A DNA stretch of 64,000 bases, taken from Leishmania donovani. Taxonomy: Eukaryota; Euglenozoa; Kinetoplastea; Trypanosomatida; Trypanosomatidae. Of the stretch, positions 49,250-60,300 are shown in pieces. The position numbers were made by a program, and so were the translations under genes. The notes under the pieces are model-generated. The model saw only the letters and a program-made list of their open reading frames with translations, was not told the DNA's origin and did not search any database. The stretch lies in contig NC_018251.1 in assembly GCF_000227135.1 (NCBI RefSeq), positions 1-64,000 on the forward strand, in the 5' to 3' direction. Numbering within the stretch: the first letter of the stretch is position 1; every line of letters begins with the position of its first letter.

Positions 49250-50881
49250 ATGGAGGGGGCCTCTGACAAACTTTTGAGGGAGCCGTTCCGAGCCAACTTC
49301 AAGCGAGAGCGCTCCAGCTCCTACTCCACCGAGAGAGGCAGCCCGACGTCTCCGCATCTTCGGCGGCTTCGTCCCCTGCCGACATCGTCTTCCGAGGGCA
49401 AAGGCGCTGCGGACGGCGACGGCGAGGAAGACCCGCATACTCGGCGGCAAGCCGAGCCGGAGCTCTTCGAGCTCACTCCTCATGGCGGAACCGCCAACAC
49501 AAACGTGCGTGCAACGCGCTTTGGTGTAGAGGGTCTTCGCATCGGGCGAGACCCCAGCTGCTGTGACCTGGTGCTTCCCTCGAACTCGGTATCGAGGCTT
49601 CATTGCGTACTCTCTGTCCTTGGTGATGACGTGTTCGTGCACGACAACAGCTTCAACGGCACTTTCATCAATGGCCGCCGCGTAGGGCGGGGCCGATGCT
49701 CGGTGTTGCATCCGCGCGACACACTTTCCTTCCTGAACCCCACACTAGAGGAGGCAAGCCGGTGTGGGTTTGAGTTTGCGCCGTTGCCGGGGCACTCCTC
49801 ATCAGCCTTTACAGCAGTGGAAGGACTGCGGCGGTACGAGCTAGGGCCGGTGCTTGGTCAAGGGAGCTTGGCGGCGGTGCGGCTTGGTATAGACCGGGAG
49901 ACGGGGGCACCAGTCGCTATTAAACTGATTGAGCGGGGGCGCTTCTCCTGTGAGGAGGCTGCGGCCTCACTGCACACAGAGATCGAAATGATGCGCAGCA
50001 TGGATCACCCACATGTTGTACGGGTGGTGGACGCGTTTGAGGGCAGCGGCTGTGTCGCATTGGTCATGGAGTACGTGCGCGGCGGCGACCTGTTTGACTA
50101 CATCGTCGGACGCGGACGCAACCCTTTCACCGAGGCTGAAGCGCGCCATCTCTTCGGGCAGCTCCTCGAGGCAATTTTGTACATCCACGGCCGAAGCATA
50201 ATCCACTGCGATCTCAAGCCGGAGAACGTGCTCGTTGACGTCGTCAGGAGAGGGTCCGATGGCGAGGTTGACACGACCTCAGCCTCGGCGACGGCGACGA
50301 CGCAGGGTGTGGCGTCATCGGCGCTGCAGACCGACGGCGATGCCGCGCTCTCCGTCGTGGACGATCACCAGGCGGAGGCAAAGACGGTTTCGCCATACGA
50401 CGTGAGGCTGAAGCTGGCGGACTTTGGCAGTGCCAAGTACGAAGGCGGCGGCGCAGGGGGTGGCATGCTAGAGACCACCGGTGCCGCCACGCCAGTCTAC
50501 GCAGCGCCGGAGCTGGCATGTTTTCCTGCGGACGGAGCACCACCGCACGAGATTACTGCGGCGGTGGATGTGTGGTCTCTAGGAGTGCTCCTTTACATTC
50601 TCTGCTCTGGTACCGTACCAAAGCCCCCCCGCGCTGACGCAGTCGTCGCCTTCAATCGGTCCATGACACATCTATCCGTTCTGTGTAAGGACCTCATTGC
50701 GCGCATGATGACAGTGGACCCATCGCAGCGCCCTTCCCTCGCCGACGTCTGTCATCACCCCTGGCTCGACGGCCTCACGATCTCCGGCGCACCGGACAGG
50801 GGCGCGCTGGGCAGCAAAGACGTCTTGTCTGTGACGGCGAAGCTGTCGCCGAGCTTTCCGGAGGCGGCGAAGCCGCTGTAG
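49250..50881 (+). CDS. FHA-domain serine/threonine kinase (Rad53/Chk2-like layout)
   Basis: 543 residues. A disordered N-terminus (1-80, RSSSYSTE and SSEGKGA) precedes an FHA domain (about 85-165), which binds phospho-threonine peptides; its core motifs IGRDPS, SRLHC and NGTFING are all present. A CAMK-type kinase domain follows (about 195-525): glycine loop GQGSLAAVRLG (third Gly replaced by Ala), AIKLIERG with the ATP Lys, HCDLKPEN (about 318), DFGSAK (about 391) and TPVYAAPEL. An insertion of 45 residues sits between the catalytic loop and DFG. The FHA-then-kinase order recalls DNA-damage kinases Rad53/Chk2; the upstream pathway in this parasite is not known. Confidence 0.88.
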   Translation: MEGASDKLLREPFRANFKRERSSSYSTERGSPTSPHLRRLRPLPTSSSEGKGAADGDGEEDPHTRRQAEPELFELTPHGGTANTNVRATRFGVEGLRIGRDPSCCDLVLPSNSVSRLHCVLSVLGDDVFVHDNSFNGTFINGRRVGRGRCSVLHPRDTLSFLNPTLEEASRCGFEFAPLPGHSSSAFTAVEGLRRYELGPVLGQGSLAAVRLGIDRETGAPVAIKLIERGRFSCEEAAASLHTEIEMMRSMDHPHVVRVVDAFEGSGCVALVMEYVRGGDLFDYIVGRGRNPFTEAEARHLFGQLLEAILYIHGRSIIHCDLKPENVLVDVVRRGSDGEVDTTSASATATTQGVASSALQTDGDAALSVVDDHQAEAKTVSPYDVRLKLADFGSAKYEGGGAGGGMLETTGAATPVYAAPELACFPADGAPPHEITAAVDVWSLGVLLYILCSGTVPKPPRADAVVAFNRSMTHLSVLCKDLIARMMTVDPSQRPSLADVCHHPWLDGLTISGAPDRGALGSKDVLSVTAKLSPSFPEAAKPL

Positions 50882-51905
50882 GGGCGCCACGGCGCACGCT
50901 CCAGTTTTTCCTGCAGGTGCGCTTCTGCTTCGGAAGGCGCGGCGGCTCCAGCGTCGCCGCTGACGCAAGATCACGTGCCACTCTCCGGCACTCCTTTGGC
51001 ACCATTGCCACTGCATCTTGTTGCGCACGCGCACAGAAAGGTGCGTCTCGCTCCTCTCCTCGGCCGTCTGCGAGTGTGCCGCTGCATGCCATGCGGCGCA
51101 TCCGTGCCCTCATCGGAAACAGGTGCATGCTTCCGGCGGAAAGGAGGGATATCCCGTGAGAGGCGAGAGTCAAGCGCTCCTCTGTGTGATTGCTTGAACA
51201 CCTGCGTGTGTCAGCATGCCATATCCTCGGCTGCGAGAGAGGGGTAGGGCGGTGGTGCACCCACTCTTCCGTGCAAGCGCTCTGCGGCTTGTGTCCTCGT
51301 CTCAGCGGCGCTGCGTAGATTTCAGCTACAATGCGCAGGAAGGGGAGGGGCGATGGTGCTGTCTTCAAGAGGGTAGACCGTAAGCGCAATCAAAAAACAG
51401 CCAGCGGAGTTGTGGTGAGGCTGCGCCGCCCGCATTACACCGACCGCCTCCATCAGCAGTCTCACGTGCCGAGGGCACCGTGAGCCCACCTGTAAAGCTG
51501 CCTGCTCACACGTCCGAAGTAGGCTGCTTCCCTATGTGGCAACAGCTTCTGCAAACTCATGACAAACAATGCGGTCTCTCTGCACGCTGCCGGAGCTTCT
51601 GGCGAAGGCGCTCCGCGTGGCGTGTGTACCGATGCGGGAGCCCCTTTCCACTCTTTCTCCCGCATGCCGCCTTCTCCCTGCCCTTCCTTCCCGCCATGTC
51701 CTGCCGAAGGCTCGTGTGTTTCGTGCTCGCGCCTCACTTCACAACGGTGCAGCGCAGACAGACACTTACCGCTGACAGCGCCCTCGAAGTTCCCTCTCCG
51801 GGCCCTTCTATCGCACTTCAACCTCTCCATTCTTTTCTCCCCACCACGGCATACACGCTCACCTACGCAGGGCTGCGGTGGTGGACATCATCGACATCAT
51901 CGCCG
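50882..51905. other. intercistronic spacer
   Basis: 1.0 kb without a gene. The frame of the next gene is open upstream to 51480, but that part includes the CT-rich tract (about 51645-51700) and AG sites, so it is leader sequence. Confidence 0.5.
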
Positions 51906-53309
51906 ATGACGGAGTCCGGCGCCGATGTCGTATGCACCGGCAAAGTGCCGCCGCCGGTCGACGCGGTCTCGCAGAGGTCGTCCACTGCAGCGGCAGAGGA
52001 GGCGACTTCGTATCAAGAGACGGTGCGCTTCTGCACGTGGCGCAAACACGTGCGCAACTTGTATCAGCACCTTTTTCACATTGACCTCGTCTGGGAGAGT
52101 CCGGTGGCGCAGTTCATGCCGTACGTGACGGCAAAGAGTGGCCTCACCACGCACACCATACTGAGCGGAACTCGCACAGGCGGCCAAGAGCAGAGCTACA
52201 TCCAGCTCCTGTCTGCAACGGTGCCGCAGGACACGCAGGCCCTGGACGGATCCGATGTAGCCTACAGCGAGGCCACTGGTGAGGTCGGCGGGTACGGCAT
52301 GGCGCCGCACGCCTGCGGCCTCAACATTGAGCGGCGCATTCTTCACGATGGGGATGTGCTGGCAGCCCGATACGCGCCAGTAAACCCGCTCCTCATCGCA
52401 TCGTCCTCTAGCAACGGGAACCTGTATGTGTTTGACTGGTCGCGGGTGCCGCTGGGCCGCTTCCCGAATGAGCCTTCGCGGCCCCGCGCGCCGCTGCCGC
52501 CAAACGAACTCAGCAGTGACGCGACGGAGGAGGAGCGAGCCCAGTACCAGAAGCGAATGCGTGCACTCAATGTGGTGGTGACGGAGCAGGACCGATGGGA
52601 CCGTCGCACCGGTGAGGGGCAGCACGTGCTAACGCTGAAGGGCGGCAATGGTGCCTCGGAAAACTTGGACTGGAGCACCAATGCGGAGGGTGTGGTGGCG
52701 TCTGGTTCCACAGGCCGAGTCTGTGTGTGGCGCGTGGCCAACTTGTCGAAGGACGACAGCCGCCAGGTGGAGCCGTTCAAGGTCTTCTCGCTCGAGGACG
52801 AGGAGGCGCGCGTCACGCAGGTGAGCTTCTCGTGGACGTCGCCGGACACCTTCGTGGCGGCGTCCTCCACTGGTGCCGTGTACTTCAACGATGTGCGCAT
52901 GCAGCACACCACGGAGGTATTCTCCATCGAAAACGCGGCCACCTCCCTCGCCCTCTCCCCACTTGACGGGAACGCGCTGCTCGTTGGCGACGCGCTGGGC
53001 AGCGTTCTTTTCTTCGACTTGCGCCAGAGCAGCAAGCCAGTGCAGGTGGACTGTCTGCATGACGACGAGGTGACCACCGTTCAGTGGTGCCCACACTCAC
53101 GGCACCTTTTCTCCTCCGGCGGCCATGACGGTGTTGTCTGCATCTACAATCAGACCCGGCATAAGACGCTGTTCAAGCACTGGGGCCACACCGATGTGAT
53201 CATGGACCTGGGCTGGAGTTGGCAGGAAGATGGCGCTGGCCAGCTTGTGTCCACCGACAGCAACGCCATTATGTTATGGAGGCCGCGGGACTTCTTCTAC
53301 TGTGCTTGA
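51906..53309 (+). CDS. RBBP4/MSI1-like WD40 histone-binding protein
   Basis: 467 residues. After a Ser/Ala-rich N-terminus, RKHVRNLYQHLFHIDLVWESPVAQFMPY (about 45-75) matches the H4-binding N-terminal helix of RBBP4/7, p55 and MSI1 (W-K-x-x-x-x-x-L-Y-D-x-V...LEWPSLTVQWLP). Seven WD blades follow, such as ARYAPVNPLLIASSSSNGNLYVFDWS and VQWCPHSRHLFSSGGHDGVVCIYN. An insertion of about 70 residues lies after blade one. Such proteins carry histones H3-H4 in chromatin-assembly and modifying complexes; kinetoplastid partners are not known to me. The ATG at 51906 gives the expected N-terminal length. Confidence 0.8.
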   Translation: MTESGADVVCTGKVPPPVDAVSQRSSTAAAEEATSYQETVRFCTWRKHVRNLYQHLFHIDLVWESPVAQFMPYVTAKSGLTTHTILSGTRTGGQEQSYIQLLSATVPQDTQALDGSDVAYSEATGEVGGYGMAPHACGLNIERRILHDGDVLAARYAPVNPLLIASSSSNGNLYVFDWSRVPLGRFPNEPSRPRAPLPPNELSSDATEEERAQYQKRMRALNVVVTEQDRWDRRTGEGQHVLTLKGGNGASENLDWSTNAEGVVASGSTGRVCVWRVANLSKDDSRQVEPFKVFSLEDEEARVTQVSFSWTSPDTFVAASSTGAVYFNDVRMQHTTEVFSIENAATSLALSPLDGNALLVGDALGSVLFFDLRQSSKPVQVDCLHDDEVTTVQWCPHSRHLFSSGGHDGVVCIYNQTRHKTLFKHWGHTDVIMDLGWSWQEDGAGQLVSTDSNAIMLWRPRDFFYCA

Positions 53310-54346
53310 TGAACATAACGCAGAAGAGGTACTCTGGGCAAGCAAAACGGTATGTTGCCGTGCACGGCGGCGGCCGTCTCCGTGGAGGGAGGGGGAGGAA
53401 GAGGCTCACCGCCTGTTGACTCGACTAAGGACGAGGGCCTACTGTTCTCTTGTCTGCGCACTGCCACGGGTGGAGGGCTCTGCCGCAGAGGCGCAACGGT
53501 GTGCGTCGTCTCTCTCTCCTCTGCGAGTCGGTCGCTCTTGCCTGAGTTTCTGTGTAATCTCGTGGGCGGATGCTTGGCGGCGCAACGCGCTGAACGAGCG
53601 GCACGGACTTCGGGTCCTGCTCCTCGGCCCGCTTCTATTTCCCACACGTGGGCGTGCAAGCACCGCCGGTACCTTTCGCGCACACGTCCTCCTCTGTCTC
53701 TGTGAAGCGCACGCTGTCTTTCAGAGGCATTGGCCAAAAGAGGGTGCTGGAGGGTGTCATAGAAGGCGTACGATGCCGTCGCATAATAGGGTGCTCGCAC
53801 GCAGTGCGCGTGCACTTGACGAGAGGCGTGCGTGTGTGCGTACGTGCGCGTGTGCGCCGTTTAGCAGATGCATAGAGACGCTAAGCGCGAATGAGAGAAA
53901 CGAAGGCAAGTGTGCGCGAGAGACACGGCTGCGGACGCGCGTTTTCTTGATTGCGTTCCGCACTGCGGTGGCCGCAGCCGCGCCGCTGTGGGGTTACTCT
54001 GGTGGGCGTGGCGTTGTGCCGCTTCTCGCAGCGTGTTGTTGCTTCTCTTATCTGTTAGTCGCTTTGAATGCGGCGGTTTTCATCTAATGCTTCCCCCCTC
54101 TTCCGCCACGTGCCCATCGGCCAGGTCGCCAGGTCTGACGGCACACCGCTACACTGCAGCCGCCCGCCTTGCTGTTGCGTGTGCACTCCCTCACTCCTCA
54201 CTGCATCTCACTTCCACGTATCATCTCCGCGCCCTGCTTCCACTGCCCGCTTTGCTGGCCACTCCACGTGCGCGCCTCGTACCGGACCCCTCTTCCCCTG
54301 TAGTTGTGCCCCTCTTGTAAACCACATCTTTCTCGAAGCAGCGCTC
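53310..54346. other. intercistronic spacer
   Basis: 1.0 kb without a gene. The 285-codon + strand frame 53230-54087 overlaps the end of the preceding WD40 gene and has no coding features. CT-rich tract at about 54270-54310. Confidence 0.5.
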
Positions 54347-56164
54347 ATGTCCGAAGCCGACGTACAGACGGAGTGGTCTGAGCTGCCGCTTGACACGCGG
54401 GTGCTCGAGGCCCTGACAGACCTAGCGTGGAAGAAGCCGACCGCCGTCCAAAGCGCTTGCGTGCCGCTCGCGCTCAAGGGCAAAGACATCTCCATCCAAT
54501 CCCGCACCGGCTCTGGTAAGACCGGTGCCTTTGTCATCCCAGCCGTGCAGCGCATCATCACGGAGCGGGAGCAACGTGGCAATGCTCGAGCACTGCCCAA
54601 CCCCCGCGTCCTCATTCTTGTTCCGTCAGTCGAGTTGTGCGAGCAGACGGCCGAGGCGGCGCAGTTGATAGCCAAGTATGTGCAGCCTCGGCTGATCATC
54701 GACAACCTGACGTCTGGCGGCGCCGTGACGGCAAGACGCATTCAGTCTGCCCACATAGTCATTACCACCGCCGCTCTACTGGCGAAGGGGTGCAGCCAGG
54801 GCACCGTGACGGCTGACACCTTCCAGCATGTCCGCTTTTTCGTCCTCGACGAGGCCGACGTGGTGGCCTCGATGGCGGAGCGATCCCTGCGCACGGTGCA
54901 GTCGTTGTTGCCACCGAGCATGCAGGTTATTCTAGCTTCCGCCACCCTAACCAAGGGCGTCGCGGCCGTCAAAGGCCAACTACTGCGGCACCCGGTGAAT
55001 GTGGTGCTCACGTCAGAGGACGTGGAGGAGTTGGCGCGTGGCGACGTCGAGGACAGCGCAGCCTCGCCGCAGGGCCCGGTTGTCGAGTCCCGTGTCAGGG
55101 TGAGGGACCCACTGAAGAAGACACTGCACCAGTACTACTTGGTGGCCACGGACGAGTGCCACAGCCACACGCTTCTCTTTGGTCTCTACCGCATGGCCCT
55201 CATCACCGGCAAGACACTCATCTTCGTGAACGACGACGAGCAAACGTATCGTCTGCAGAATTTCCTGGAGCAACTCGGGGTGGCAACGCTCGCGTACGAT
55301 GCAAACCTACCCATCAACGTGCGCCTCGACACTCTGCGTCGTTTCCAAAGCGGCACGGTGTCCACGCTCGTGTGCACCGATGGCACACTGGAGAGCGCAA
55401 TGCAGCTGCAAGCTTCGCTGGAGGAGTTGCGACCAGGTGAGAAGGGCTCGGACGGTCAGTCGGGGTCATCGTCATCGCGGCGCCGGTCGCGGTCGGCTTC
55501 CGTGTGTAGTCGTGCGAACACCGAGGCGCCATCGGCATTGCACCGCGGCATCGACTTTGCGCACGTGCGCAACGTTGTTCTGTTCGACGGGGTGGAGGCG
55601 ACTGACCCAATCGCATTGTCTCGTTACATTCACCGCATCGGCCGCGCAGGTCGTGCCGGCGAGGAGGGCGTGTCCATCGCGATTTTCACCGTGCCGCAAG
55701 CCCGCAAGTATCTGCGCCCGCTACAGGAGTACTGCACAGAGCGCGGCGACGTCATTCGGCCGTTTCGGCAGATGCAGCGGGCTGAGGTGGCAAAGCTGCA
55801 GTACCGCGTGGACAGCGTGCTCGGCAACATCACGCGTGCCTCGACGCGCAAGATGAGGGTGGCCTCCGTCGCCGCGGAGCTGAGTCGTAGCTCGTACCTG
55901 GCGAATCACCTCTCGCAGAAGGACACGGACGCCCTGCAGAGAGTTATGCGGCGGTCCTCAAAGAGGATCAGGGTGGAGCGCAACATCCTCGAGGTGCCCG
56001 AGTACATGCATCTGTCGACGGCAGACGACGTAGGCGCGTACCGGAAGCGTGTGCAAGCCAAGCAGACGCAGTCGAACCGTCTGCGCAAGGCAACGCAGAA
56101 GGCTTCCGCAGACCCGCTGAAGGCGGTGGTGTCTAAGCTGCGCTCCTCCAAGCGCAAGGCATAA
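54347..56164 (+). CDS. DEAD-box RNA helicase, Dbp9/DDX56 type
   Basis: 605 residues. Ordered helicase motifs: WSELPLDTRVLEAL, KKPTAVQSACVPLAL (Q motif), SRTGSGKT (I), PSVELCEQT (Ia), LDEAD (II), LASATLT (III), then LIFVNDDEQTYRL (IV), HRGIDFAHVRNVVLFDG (V) and HRIGRAGR (VI). A Ser/Arg-rich insert of about 50 residues sits just before motif V, a Dbp9 hallmark, and the C-terminus has RIRVERNILEVPEY, matching Dbp9/DDX56. The yeast protein acts in 60S ribosomal subunit assembly in the nucleolus. The frame extends upstream to 54068, but the ATG at 54347 (MSEADVQ) is the natural start. Confidence 0.9.
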   Translation: MSEADVQTEWSELPLDTRVLEALTDLAWKKPTAVQSACVPLALKGKDISIQSRTGSGKTGAFVIPAVQRIITEREQRGNARALPNPRVLILVPSVELCEQTAEAAQLIAKYVQPRLIIDNLTSGGAVTARRIQSAHIVITTAALLAKGCSQGTVTADTFQHVRFFVLDEADVVASMAERSLRTVQSLLPPSMQVILASATLTKGVAAVKGQLLRHPVNVVLTSEDVEELARGDVEDSAASPQGPVVESRVRVRDPLKKTLHQYYLVATDECHSHTLLFGLYRMALITGKTLIFVNDDEQTYRLQNFLEQLGVATLAYDANLPINVRLDTLRRFQSGTVSTLVCTDGTLESAMQLQASLEELRPGEKGSDGQSGSSSSRRRSRSASVCSRANTEAPSALHRGIDFAHVRNVVLFDGVEATDPIALSRYIHRIGRAGRAGEEGVSIAIFTVPQARKYLRPLQEYCTERGDVIRPFRQMQRAEVAKLQYRVDSVLGNITRASTRKMRVASVAAELSRSSYLANHLSQKDTDALQRVMRRSSKRIRVERNILEVPEYMHLSTADDVGAYRKRVQAKQTQSNRLRKATQKASADPLKAVVSKLRSSKRKA

Positions 56165-57326
56165 AGCCATAAGCGCAGAGCCGAAAAGGGAGGGAGATGA
56201 TGAATGCAGCGCACTCTGTGTAAAATGGAGACGGACGGACGGCAAGATGAGGTGCTCTCTCTCTGTGTTGGTGTGTGCAGGTGTCCATGCACGCATGACT
56301 GTGTGGCACCGCTGGCATTGGCTGATTTTGTGGGGAAGGGGTTTGCCGCTCTTTTTTTGCACATCTTCGTAGGAGTGCTGCAGAGGTGTGCGGAGCCGTC
56401 CTCCTCCCCTCGTCCTTGTTGTTCCCGTCGCTTGTCCACCGTGACAGCGTCTCTTGGACCTTGATACCCGTCTCCGTCTGCCGCCGCCGCCCCCCCTCCT
56501 CCTCACCATCACCAGCGCGTAAGCAGGTGTGCTAAGCTTCTTGTTATTCGATTAAGGGACGCATTACGCGATTCAGCATTCTCAACGTCTGCCACTGCCT
56601 CGAGCAGCGAAGAGTGCCGCGACGTGCGCATTCCTCTTGCTCTCTGGCCAACTTCATGAGTCACTGTGTGCCACAGGCACCGTAGCGAATGCACCCCAAT
56701 TCGAGGTTTTCCACTGAGCAATTTGAGTGCATGTGCCGATAGGAGCTGCTCTGCGCATGCGGCACGGTCCGCGTGCCTTGCGTGCCTGCTTTCCATCTCT
56801 CGGCGAAGGACGCCATGCGACATGTTCCCTCTCACACTCCCCTTTGTTCTTTGGTGGTGTTCGCCGTACTCCGAACGATGGGCTTCTGGTGCACATGTGC
56901 GCGTGTACGCGCGCACCGTGCTGACGCACCGACGCACACCTGCACATCGGCTCGTCCTCTTCTCTCATCGTAATACCGCGGCTGCGCATCTGTGGGCGTA
57001 TTTCAAGCGCGATTGAGCGACGCTGTTCCACGCGTGAGCAACACACGCGCACAAGAACGCTCACTCACCCAAACCAATCGGCCAAGATCCGGACACGGGC
57101 CAGAGCGGGCCCAAGCCTTTGGTGACGTCCATCTGTGTGCGTGTGTTCGTGCGCCGAGGTGTCTCGCTCGAATCACCTGTTCGCTTGCTCGGCGAGGAAG
57201 GGCGACGAGTCAGCAACAGCGTGGTGCCGCTGCAGCGTCTTATGTGAGGCGCTGCCGTGTGCCTTCCGTGCCCTTGCTGTGAATCGACCTCGTTCGTTGT
57301 TTTTCTGCCCCTGTTGTTGCACCACC
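56165..57326. other. intercistronic spacer
   Basis: 1.2 kb without a gene. Frames on both strands are short and overlapping; pyrimidine-rich runs at about 57285-57322 lie just before the next gene. Confidence 0.5.
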
Positions 57327-60300
57327 ATGACGACGGATGCGTCACCGGTGAACCCTTATCTGCTGTTCAGCCGCGCGGACGAGTTCAGCACGGATGCCAA
57401 GATCGACTATGCGCTCCGTCACTATGGCCTCTACACCTCGAGGGGGGACAGCGCCACATTTGCGCCAACGCCGCTGAACACCGAGCTTGATCGCCGTACG
57501 CTCGTCCGCACGCTGGAGGAGCTCAAGCGGGGCGTCTCCTTGGGTGACCGACTGCTCCCAGTCACGCCGAGCACATGCACAACACATAACACGAACGCCA
57601 GCGCCTTCTCGTCGCCGGAGGACGCTGCGTCACCTCAGTTTGACGCCCCCAATGACGGTGACGCCTCGAACGTGTTCTTCGACGGCACTGACGACCTCGA
57701 CGCCAAGCCGTGGGATACCGCCGCGAGCAGCCATGCAAACTACTGGAACTGGCAGATGGAGGTGCTCTACCAGTCCTACCACATCTGGATCGCACTTGAT
57801 TACGGGCGAGGCGTCTTCAGCATCACGCGCAACGGCGTCGTTCTGGTCGATCGCATGCCGACCATCGTCGCATCGATCCTGCAGGTGGTTGAGACGACGC
57901 TGCACGCCCGCGAGCAGGACCTGCAGCAGCTGCGCACCTTCGTCGATGGCGCCATCGCTGACGAGCAGACTCGATCACGCGTGATGCAGCAGGTGTGGAG
58001 TCCCACTGTTTTTGTAAGCGTGGTGTTGCTGAACGTTCCGCATGAGGTGGAGAAGGCTGTCCCCTTCAGCCGGCCCACCTCATCCGAGGTGGAGGCGGCC
58101 CGCGGTGGCATTCACCGCCAACGACAACGAAATCAACCCAGCGTCATCATGTACCCTCCTGAGTACCGCCGCTTCACACCTCTGGAGACTGACGGCGGCG
58201 AGCACTCTCGCTGCTCGGCCGTGACAGTGCTCTTTCACTGCGATGCTCGGGAGCTGCTCAACGACGGCACGTTCCTGGACCGCCTTCGAGACCTTCTCTG
58301 CCGCTACGAAAGTGTCTACCGGGAGCGCAGCACGCGAGAGGAGTGGCCGCAGTCATCGCTGGGTGCGTCGCTGGAGTACCTGGTGTGCGCGATGCCGGAG
58401 AAAACGCCGGAGTGCAACACGCTTATCTTAGTCAGCAACGTCGGCGCCAAGACCTCGTCCGAAGCATTCACCTTCTTGCAGAGCACTGTGCGACGCAAGA
58501 ACCTCATCGTCTCCATTGTGGCGCTGAATCGCCTGCTCGCGTTCGACTCCCCCGAGCTCAGCCCACTCGCCCGGTTCCTGTCGTCTGTTGGCGGCTTCGC
58601 TGTGCATGTAGACTACTGGCTGGCGCTCGCGGCACCCCGGCTGAACAACGAGTGGTGCCGCAAGTTTGAGGGGGCGCGGTGCTTGGCTCAGCAGATATTT
58701 GTACACCTCATCAAAGGGTTTCCGGTGACCATCCCGGGCGCCATGCGGCGCGATTTGCTTGCGGACGCCGTTGGCGAGCCAGTGGTTCTCTATGACGGCG
58801 ACCACGACCTGCCCGACTTCGTCATTGGCGCCTCCATGAAGGAGGTGTTGCGTGCCTCGGCGGCGCTGCGCTTCAACCAGGGGTGGAGCGTTCTGATCGA
58901 CTATCGCGATGAGTCTGCCACGTCGCATATGGCAGCACGCTACGACCACGACTTCCACCGCGGCACCATCACGCTGCACTACGAGATGAACATCAACCGG
59001 CCGGCGGTGTATCGGCGCCTGCTCGTGTCAGGGACAAAGGCGCTGGTCGACCGCTTCTGCAGAACTCGGTGGGACGACGAGACGACAAACTCGGTCGGCG
59101 AGGGCAACGGCCACTGGCTCGCGTATCTCTCGCTGCTGCGACTGAGGGTGATAATGTGGATGAAGGCAGAGCAGGCTCTTATGCAGCTGGTCAACGCGGG
59201 CCCGCGGCAGACGCCGATGAGCGCCATCCCTGATCTCGCCCATCTCTCCTCCGCCGAGGGCGTGCTGTCGCAGTGGTTTAATGTTTCCACGGTGTACTCT
59301 CTAGGCGTCTTCTTCCGTTTTGAGCAGTTGCCACCCAGTATGCTGGTGAGCTACACCCGCGCCCAAGTCACGAATGGGGCGCCGACGGAGGCCGCCGCAC
59401 GCGCCTGTGTACGTACGGCGATGGAGCGGCGCCACCGACTTGTCGGCCGCGAGGAAGATCTCACGTATCTGCACACGGAGACGGTGACTACGCCTTCGTC
59501 TTTTTCAGGTGCCGCGAACGCCGCCCGCGACGTCTTCTCTCTGGTGCAGTTCTTCCCACAGTACGAAACGAGGTCCGGCAGCGACTTTGGTCTAGCCGGC
59601 GCCTTCGAGTGCCGCGTGAGCTGTGTATTGTGCGATCGTGCCACGCAGGAAGCACTCATATGCGCGCTGCTGAGCGACATCGAGGAGGCGGTGAGCGAGC
59701 GCAACAGGGCGACGGCACGCAAAGATCGGCATCTGCTGGTGCGCACGTCGCATCATACAGAAAACGAACAGGCGCTTCAGTTAGTGAAAGCCAGCCTCAG
59801 CACGCGGCGCATGCGACTGCTGACGAGCTACACGGAGGGGAAGCGGTACCCCGGCGCGGACGCTGGCTCCGCTGCACAGGAGAAAGGTGCGTATAAGTTA
59901 GGGTTCCCGCTGCTCTTCCGCATTCCGCTGCTGTCCTTCCCGTGGCCGCTGCTGAATGCGCTGTGCTTCCGCTGGATCCTCGGCTGCAGCGAGTTTTACC
60001 CGTTCCTCGCTGAGGAGATCTTCAGCCACATTGTCTCACGCCGCCTGCACGCGGGATTTGCGCTCATCGTGTACTACACATCATCGCTCAAGGCAGTGCT
60101 CATGAAGCGCGTCGGCGATCCCGAGACACACTCGGACGTGTGCCTATTCGACGTACTGGAGGCAGTACCCTCGTCGACGTCGACAGCGGTGCCAGCGGCG
60201 CAGATTTCCCTGCGGCGCCTTGTCACGCCGTTCAAGCGGGCGCGGTCGTCGCTGTGGACGTACACGCACGACATTGAAGAGGACATGCACATCGCCACTG

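Noticed and set aside
53230..54087. 285-codon + strand open frame
   Set aside because: Overlaps the end of the WD40 gene in another frame, then runs in untranslated sequence without coding bias.
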